Source: Bryoerythrophyllum caledonicum (Eukaryota; Streptophyta; Bryopsida; Pottiales; Pottiaceae). From it: a stretch of 64,000 nt of DNA. The notes beneath the pieces are model-generated. The model saw only the letters and a list, made by a program, of their open reading frames with translations, did not search any database and was not told where the DNA came from. The stretch covers positions 38,855,198-38,919,197 of the forward strand of contig OZ020515.1 of NCBI GenBank assembly GCA_963971425.1, read 5' to 3'. The translations under genes and the position numbers were made by a program. This document shows positions 57,448 through 64,000 of this stretch, one piece after another. Numbering within the stretch: position 1 is the stretch's first letter; the number at the start of each line of letters is the position of its first letter.

Positions 57448-58886
57448 TTAATAAACAATTAAGGTCAACTCCATCACCGGGACTTCTTTGCCTGGTGTTA
57501 TCCTTCCCTCAGCTACCGGTGAAGTCCCTTCCCCCACCGGTGTTACCTCAATCACCAGAGCCTCTTCTTCGCCCGGTGTCACTCCTGCCTCGTTCACCGG
57601 GGTAGCTTCTACTTCATATGTGGTGACTTCAGTCACCGGGGCCTCCTCTTCTACCGGTGAGGCTCTCACCTCGTTTACTGGAGTAGCCCTTGCAGCAGGA
57701 ATGCTCTCTTTGGCCACCCTTGACGCCTCTCCGGTGATCCTGTCCTTCTTCGACCCATTCCCTTGGCTGCCTCCGGTGTAGTATGCCAACAGACTCTCGG
57801 TCAGGGTTCGGAACGTCTTTAGTAAAGCCGCCACCCCCTTCGCGTATTATTGCAGCACTGCGCCAACCCGTTGGCCTTCCTCCTCTCCGGTCTCCCTTGC
57901 CCTTGCATCATACAACCAGGCCTTCACCTGGGCTTCCCCATCAGGTTTGAACAGTCACTGAAGTTTATTTAGTACTGTCCAATCCAGGCCTTAGAGCTTC
58001 TGAAGTGAGAGGGCCTGAGCTCGTATTCGTTGGTGGGCCTCTACTTCTCTAACCAGGGCTGCGTCCAGCTTGGCCTGGAGATCCTCTACTAGTTCAGGGA
58101 ACCGGGCCACTTTACGAGAGTGTAACCGGTGGCTCAATCCATCCAGGGAGCGGATCATGATCCCGGTCTCCCTTTCAATGTCTTCCATAGCGACCCTCAT
58201 GGGATTCATGAGAGCCTCTGTAGGCAACTTGAACACTGGCCGGGGTAGAGGTAATCCCCGAGAAGATCTTGGTGCCGGTGAGACTTCTACCCTTGCCTCC
58301 GATTGAACCTCCTCTCGATCATTCTCCTGCTCCTGGGGTGGCTCGGGATCGATATCCCCCTCCGTGGGCTCCGGTTCTGCTACTCCCACCGGTCTGTCTC
58401 TTTCTTCCTCAAGTTCTGAGGCGCTCTCCACCTCAGTCTCCACGAATCTCCTTTGGGAGACTCCTTGAGACCTCTTGGCTCGGTGCTTCACGTTTCTGAG
58501 CCGCCCATACACCTCCGTGCTCATCCTGCGCTTGGAGGGCCGAGGGACGTTCTGCATCGGCGTGTGCCACTCCTCCGGTGTCCTCGGTGGTTCCCCAGGG
58601 GTAGCTGCTCCCTCATCTCCTTCCTCCTCAACGTCCACTCCAACGGTGCTGGACCTTCCTCGGCCGACTCCTCACCATCAGCCTTCTCCTCTTGGGGCCG
58701 CTCCAGTTCCGACCCTCCTTCGATCGATTCTTCTGCAGCCGTCTCTTGGTAGACTGGCCCCAGTTGCCCGGTCCCCCGCATCTGGGAATGCGTGGTTCGT
58801 CGGATAAGTAGAGGCTCTCCATGCTCCTCCTCTCCTTCCTCTGAGAGGTCGATGGTGTGCTTTGGTGCTCGGAGGTTCTGAGCCAT
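57448..58886 (-). pseudogene. Downstream frames of the retroelement-like ORF region
   Basis: Three minus-strand frames follow the ORF at 58907-59950: 58886-58521 (APKHTIDLSEEGEEEHGEP, acidic), 58638-57991 (acidic and Pro-rich, ending in charged helix LVEDLQAKLDAALVREVEAH) and 57834-57448 (TPVNEAGVTPGEEEAL-like low complexity). The first two frames overlap out of phase, so a frameshift or intron lies between them. The helical tail resembles the tail at 45-566. Confidence 0.4.
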
Positions 58887-58906
58887 CCTCTCGTCCTCCG
58901 AGGGGT

Positions 58907-59950
58907 CTAGGTGAGTCCTCCTCCGGATGCGCCCCTGCTCCTCGGATCCATCCTCCGTTTCCCATCAGTGAGCTCATCTCTCGAGGCATCCGAGGGTTGG
59001 GCACCAGGTTCCTCTCCCTCCGGTTCAATCCTGGCTGCTCCCGACATTGGTGTAGCCATTGTGGGGGCCGGTGCTGACCTCCCGATGTTAGCTCTTTTCT
59101 TGGGTCGAGATGACCTTGCCCCACCGGTGCTATTGCGAGCCTTCCTCTTCTTTCCTTGGCTCCTGGGTTCCGGTTCCTCGTCCCAGTCTACAGCTGTGGC
59201 CTCACCTCCTTCCTGTGCAGCAAGCCCCTCCTCTCTTGCCAATTCCTCCGGTGTGGGCAATGGCACCATTGGTAGCAACTCCTGCCGGTTCCTCGATTCC
59301 TCTTTCTCCCTTGTCATGAGGATCCCGTGCCTGCAGTATAAGTGATGTATGTAAGGGAAAAGGGGGCATCCCTTCTTGCCCCCAATCTTGGACACCTCCC
59401 GGCTGAGCACTTCCTCCAAGATGTGATCCCATCTGCATATGCGCTTTCCGGTGTAAGCCCCGTAAATTGCCTTCAGGAGCTTGAGTGGTAAGGTGGTTGG
59501 CTTCTCCGGGTTGAGAATTGGCACCAGAAATCGGAAGAGACACCGTTCCTTCTTGCTGGCGCAGTCATCCACCTTGAAACCGTCCTTCTCCGAGGGGGGG
59601 TTTACAAACTTCATCCGTAAACCCTGGTCTCCCTTCTCCCTATCGAAACCGGCGGAGCAGGCGGGAAAACCATATGTAGTACGCCAGTGTACCTCCTTCC
59701 ACCTGCCCGGTTGAGCACGCAAGGGGTCGCCCTTGAATTCGGCCACCGGTCGTTTGGTGGCGATCTCAGCGAGCACATCCTCGTCCGTGATGTCCCACGG
59801 CACGTCTAGGAAGCTCTCGCAGCCCATTCGTCGCAGGTCTCCCCGGAGTATGTCTTCGTGCACCTTTGTCCTGGGGAAATCAGGGCGCACCACCTTCAGT
59901 GGGATTGCCACCCCAAGGCCCCATTTCTCCTTTGCTTGGCTGCGCCCCAT
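58907..59950 (-). CDS. 347-aa retroelement-like ORF, intact relative of 45-1459
   Basis: Starts at ATG 59950 (MGRSQAKEKWGLGVAIPLKV...). Residues 35-60 (GDLRRMGCESFLDVPWDITD) and 80-200 (WKEVHWRTTYGFP, EKDGFKVDDCASKKERCLFR, LNPEKPTTLPLKLLKAIYGA, YIHHLYCRHGILM) form the conserved core shared with the decayed copy at 617-1459. The rest is basic and low-complexity (GKKRKARNSTGGARSSRPKK), suggesting nucleic-acid binding. No catalytic motif is seen. Two copies in one window, one dead and one open, mark a repeat family. Whether it is translated is unknown. Confidence 0.5.
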   Translation of the reverse strand: MGRSQAKEKWGLGVAIPLKVVRPDFPRTKVHEDILRGDLRRMGCESFLDVPWDITDEDVLAEIATKRPVAEFKGDPLRAQPGRWKEVHWRTTYGFPACSAGFDREKGDQGLRMKFVNPPSEKDGFKVDDCASKKERCLFRFLVPILNPEKPTTLPLKLLKAIYGAYTGKRICRWDHILEEVLSREVSKIGGKKGCPLFPYIHHLYCRHGILMTREKEESRNRQELLPMVPLPTPEELAREEGLAAQEGGEATAVDWDEEPEPRSQGKKRKARNSTGGARSSRPKKRANIGRSAPAPTMATPMSGAARIEPEGEEPGAQPSDASRDELTDGKRRMDPRSRGASGGGLT

Positions 59951-60149
59951 CACGCTCTTCTTACTCCTCGATTGCCCTCGGTCTCAAACGCGCCGCACGG
60001 GTCTGGCTGGCTGCGTACTCCGATTGCGCACGCCTTGACGTAGTTTAAGCTCAAAGTGCTCACCGGTTGGGCGCTCAAAATTACTTCTATCAACTCCTGT
60101 GCGCGTAGAAACAAAAGGTGCGCTCTATAGGAGTTGATCGTGCTCAAAA

Positions 60150-60594
60150 ACATGGAGCGCCGCCAGATTTAATGTGCGCCAGTTGGCGACACTAACTTTG
60201 GCCGGGTCCATCACCGGCCCACCCCCGCCGCCGGTTTTTGCTGTCGGCAGCGGTTGGGGTCCGTACAATCTATCCTACTCCGATTCTGCATAGCAAACCG
60301 GTAGGGCTAGCAATCCATCTAGGGCGCGCACGAGCGCCTACCTGTTCTAAATAGCTACCAAACCCTAAACTAGACGCTGTAAAGGTTATTCTTAAGGGTT
60401 TCATCTATTCTAAAATACTATCAAACCCTAACTTAGTACTTTTAGGGCTCACGAGGTTCGACAAGAATGTTGCAGCAATTCTTGTTTTCTCACAATTCAA
60501 CAACAATCTCTATAGCTATAACAGGCATTCTGCCATTTTTCTGGCTTGTCGCATGAATGTTCCAGATATAATACTGAATCTTTGTTCTATGTCT
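60150..60594. other. Intergenic, no gene recognised
   Basis: It contains two similar phrases, AAACCCTAAACTAGACG and AAACCCTAACTTAGTAC. No gene is seen. Confidence 0.4.
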
Positions 60595-61008
60595 TCATGC
60601 GTGTGCCCAACAAGAAGAAAAGCCAAATGAATGTCTGCAAAATAGCCCAAACCAACAAGTGCAGCACATCATACACACACATATACACACTTTCACATCG
60701 GCAATTGCATTTATGGATGTAATCACCTGGTTGCTATCATGCTTATGTTGGGAGTCAATCCAAACATCAGAATAGAATCCTTCTCCGTGTACGAGAACAC
60801 CACACAAATATGTCTTCACATACAGCCCTTCGATTTCCTTCACCGATTGTTGTGACCTTAGAACCATTGTAGTATTTTGGTCCATCCCATCAGTGATGAA
60901 GCAGAGAGATTGGTTTGGAAACAATTTTGCATTATCTTTAGTGTCCGAATAATCCTTCTTTTCTTCAATCTGTAATGCCTCATGTAGTACTAATTTTTCC
61001 TCAATCAA
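60595..61008 (-). pseudogene. Transposase-like fragment (DUF7869-like)
   Basis: A minus-strand frame of 137 codons. The part CFITDGMDQNTTMVLRSQQS and YVKTYLCGVLVHGEGFYSDV resembles the D-G-M-D-Q and HG blocks I associate with DUF7869-type transposon-derived proteins. The start and the remaining catalytic part are missing. The assignment is from memory of the motif and tentative. A frame at 61198-61545 with CQRCHNEM may belong to the same element. Confidence 0.35.
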
Positions 61009-61599
61009 ACGTTTCTATGTTGGAATTGTGGTATTTGACCCCAAGCACGTTCGATATTCCCAACAAGTTTGGCATTTGGAAAATTGAGAATTTGGTGGTA
61101 TTTGTAAGTAGGAATACTTTGTATGCCACATACAATAAAATGAACAAACTCCCGGTGATATTTCAAGTGTCAGTTTTTCCATGTTTATTGACACTACTCA
61201 AGAAACATCATATTGTCTAGAATATACATGCAGTAGCACCAGCGGCACCATTTCATTATGACACCTTTGACATTGCCTAGGAGGTTGAGTGCATCCAGCT
61301 TCCTTTACAAATCTCTCAAAGGTCGCGTTCATTGACTGTACCCCTGAGGATTTATGCAGTACATGGACAGTATTCCCGCTTACCGCTTGTATTCTGCCAT
61401 TGTATTGGATATCAGATACTTCCGAAACAATCTCCCTGCTTCGGATGTCAAATTTCAATCCTTCAATCCGCCTCCTTAAGAATCCAAGCGCGATCGCCTC
61501 GGGGGGGTCACTCATCATAAAAAATAAGGGAATACGTGAGACCAAAGGGTATTTAAAGGGGGGGGTATTATTTTTGTTTGAGGTTTTTATTGTACCCTA

Positions 61600-62180
61600 T
61601 TGTTACATAATTCTCTAAAGTAGGCTATTATTTTGTACCGTATTGGTAATTGTAATACATGGAGGGCTTTAAATTATGATATGCTATGTTAATTTTAAAA
61701 AGTAGGATTTGGCGCGGTATTGGGTTTAGCAAGAGTTTAGGGTTGTTAGCACATATGCAAAAAGGGCAGCTGATACTAATCCATTGCTCCTTAAAACATA
61801 CGGAAGGTGATACTAAACATGCACCTTAGAACATACGGTTTCTCATACTGTATGTGCTCAAAATTGCATACACCAAAAACTAAGCAAGGAAGTACACGGT
61901 GACAGACTAGAAGCAAGGTTTAGAAGTTAATCACATTGCCTGCAGGATTGAACAAGCATCAAATTCAACAGCAAAAACAAGCTTGTTATCACAAACACAG
62001 TTGCAAAATGTAAACTCCAAAATGTTGGATCATGCTGCAGGGAATGTAATCGTACAAAAAAGGGGCAGCGGTTTAGTCAGAGTGCATGCTCCATGATGCT
62101 AAAACTGCAATGCCACAATTCACAACGCTGCTCAATGTAATCTACCTACGGACCCATTTACAAATGCTGCAGTGAATCTA
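61600..62180. other. Intergenic, no gene recognised
   Basis: AT-rich sequence with no convincing frame, downstream of the gene at 62182. Confidence 0.4.
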
Positions 62181-62181
62181 A

Positions 62182-62854
62182 TCAGGCACGATACAAGGGA
62201 GATACCCAAACTCGCTCCTTGTCTTCGTGTGCAACAACCTTGGATGCTGTCAACTTCGTCCCGCCCCAGCCAGTCTTCAAGAAGTCGCGCAATTCGGCCA
62301 ACTCCTCCACGCTAAGGTCTTGAAGGCGTGCCGTCCTCAACCGCTCCGGGATCACATGATGAACCAGCCAACATTGGGAAAACAGCGACAAGAGATCTCC
62401 ATAATGCTTTCGCATGAGCGCAACCTCTAGAAAACGACGACGGGAGCCCTTCCGCGCTTTAGGCCTGCATCGCAGCGTCGCCATGTCAAGGCATGCAAGG
62501 CGCATGGCATGGTACTCTTGGCGCTCCAGGAATGCGGACCTCCAGTCGGAGCAGACGAGCGCTAAGGTGGGAATCATACGCAAGTCGGCGCCGTCATTGT
62601 CATGGTCCAGCAGCCACATGTCCGCAGGGTTGGACAGCAGCGTTGGAATGCCGCGCTGCATGAAGAGGTCCGCCACGATCCGCCTGAACTCCGCCATCGT
62701 GAATGGTACCAGCTGCAAGAGTGACATCGCAAAGAACGCCAACATCCCACAATCGCACAAGGTCAGCAACCCAACCCGATCGAAAGCGCCGTGCAGCAGA
62801 TGTAAGGAGGGAGTAGCGCACAAGTCTACTTACCGTATCGGGAGATTGCGCCAT
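62182..62854 (-). CDS. Two-exon hypothetical protein, 183 aa
   Basis: Exon 1 62854-62834 (MAQSPDT, donor GTAAGT) joins exon 2 62712-62182 (acceptor CTCTTGCAG) in frame, giving LVPFTMAEFRRIVADLFMQR and on. The sequence ALVCSDWRSAFLERQ recalls the LVCxxW part of F-box proteins, but the rest of an F-box is weak. A basic patch (RCRPKARKGSRRR) and the end WGGTKLTASKVVAHEDKERV are also visible. The splice signals support a real gene, but no family is recognised. Confidence 0.45.
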
Positions 62855-62859
62855 AGCTA

Positions 62860-63630
62860 GAGCGCCGGGAGAGAGTGCGCTCACGATTTGGCGCCTACAA
62901 TCACAAAGTAAAGCGCAAGGAGAGTGATCCCACATGCAAAACAGACCGCGAGCAGCAACGAGGAAAGACGCACCGAGCAGCAACTAGCAAAGAGGAAATG
63001 AGCAGCAACGCCAAGGAAAGCGCATGCTAAGGATTGAGGCAGCAACGCCAAGGAATGCAGTGACGACGCAAATGATGAACAAGGAATGTAGATGTGGTAA
63101 TGGAGTGCGCAATCATATAAAACTAGCAGATTGCAATGATGCGGGTTTAAGGGTGTGCTCCCTTTCAATGCGCCGGCCTGGACACAAAGGTGATGATGAA
63201 GATCCACCGCCATCGGGATTTGCCTACATGCCTTAATTGCAACCCATCCCATTCGATGATGTGGCCGCAATCATTCCAAGGCAAGGGATGCCTTTTACAA
63301 CCATCAATGATGACAGCCTGAAGGGATTTGGGGCTAGGTAGCAGTCCTAGGTTAGTGTCAGGTCCAGAAAGTTGAATTGGGCACAGTCTAGTCGACACAA
63401 CTTGGCATGACAAAATGGCAGGATGATGTCTGATCCCATGGACAGCCTCGGGAGTCCTCTAAACCAGCTAAGAAACCAGCGTCGGAAATCCACATGTGCA
63501 ATCTAGGGACAAATTAAGAGTTTTGCGAAACAAACTCGTCAAGAACTGCCCTATCATTTTCTTCCAAACTGTATACATTAGTCCCGGGATTGTAAGAAAG
63601 AGCAACAGTTGAAATCACGGAATCTAAGTA
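62860..63630. other. Intergenic, no gene recognised
   Basis: Short GAGCAGCAAC and GCAACGCCAAGGAA repeats lie at 62950-63060. No gene is seen. Confidence 0.35.
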
Positions 63631-63636
63631 AATCCA

Positions 63637-63990
63637 CTATGTGTCGGTAACATCATACTTAAATTTATTTCTTCCGGGTGCCCGTTTGAACCAATTCAAA
63701 AGAATCTCATAAGTAGGGCTAGAACTTACCTTCTTACTTGGTGAAGAACGGTTTAACAAGTCAATGGGGTACCTACAGACGCCCCACTTCTGGCCCACCT
63801 TCCTCCTGATCTTTTGGACTCGACCAAGCCACCAAGATCCCACATCCACACCACCTGAGAGAACTGCCGGTCTGCCTGAGCGTTCACCGCCTCCTCGCTT
63901 TCGTTTCTGGGCAGCTTTGACTCTAGAGGAAATTCCCAAATTCGAACTTTCCACAAATAAGACCCCACAGTCACTACCCAACCCAAACAT
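63637..63990 (-). CDS. Partial ORF at window end, function unknown
   Basis: The minus-strand frame enters from near the window edge. It has a basic stretch (KAAQKRKRGGGERSGRP), then DVGSWWLGRVQKIRRKVGQK and LNWFKRAPGRNKFKYDVTDT before the stop. The aromatic-rich WW...GRV pattern hints at a small beta-rich (Agenet or Tudor-like) module, which is only a guess. The start is not certain and the gene may extend outside. Confidence 0.3.
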   Translation of the reverse strand: MFGLGSDCGVLFVESSNLGISSRVKAAQKRKRGGGERSGRPAVLSGGVDVGSWWLGRVQKIRRKVGQKWGVCRYPIDLLNRSSPSKKVSSSPTYEILLNWFKRAPGRNKFKYDVTDT

Positions 63991-64000
63991 ACAAGTCGTG

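Overview
This window looks like nuclear DNA of a land plant or close streptophyte relative. The genes have short GT-AG introns and plant-type products: a pectin methylesterase, a Cwc16/YJU2 splicing factor and a DUF2062 membrane protein. They sit in a large excess of decayed mobile DNA. No bacterial operon, tRNA, rRNA or CRISPR signal was seen. The species cannot be named from this sequence alone.

Four loci can be built as full exon models in which every junction keeps the frame: a secreted pectinesterase (9194-11370, +, 5 exons, 366 aa), a YJU2/CCDC94 splicing factor (15953-19010, -, 8 exons, 340 aa), an unrecognised coiled-coil protein (37323-39422, -, 5 exons, 554 aa) and a DUF2062 membrane protein (41861-42532, -, 2 exons, 197 aa). 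Two smaller possible genes are a 140-aa orphan ORF with its own TATA box (29574-29996, +) and a two-exon 183-aa ORF (62182-62854, -).

The rest is mostly transposon. 0-1.5 kb: the decayed end of a retroelement-like coding region, with an intact relative at 57.4-59.95 kb. 2.6-8 kb: minisatellites and short inverted-repeat elements, including one flanked by TTAA and one flanked by TAA. 19.5-28.9 kb: Helitron ends, exon fragments of an aldose 1-epimerase and a class 3 lipase, and a decayed autonomous Helitron. 30.5-31 kb: a 180-bp tandem repeat. 31.7-33.64 kb: an internally deleted Helitron carrying a PPR gene fragment. 33.9-36 kb: a head-to-tail run of short minus-strand Helitrons. 43.1-45.3 kb: three inverted-repeat elements. 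48-50.6 kb: a CCGGT-rich retroelement-like region. 51.7-57.3 kb: a Helitron 5' end, then an A+C-skewed block ending in a 602-codon open frame and a 338-bp AAC tract, resembling a LINE with only ORF1.

The strongest leads are the Helitron cluster (capture, internal deletion and tandem insertion side by side), the ORF1-only LINE-like unit, the TTAA element and the orphan 140-aa gene. All calls were made by eye; no database search was run.
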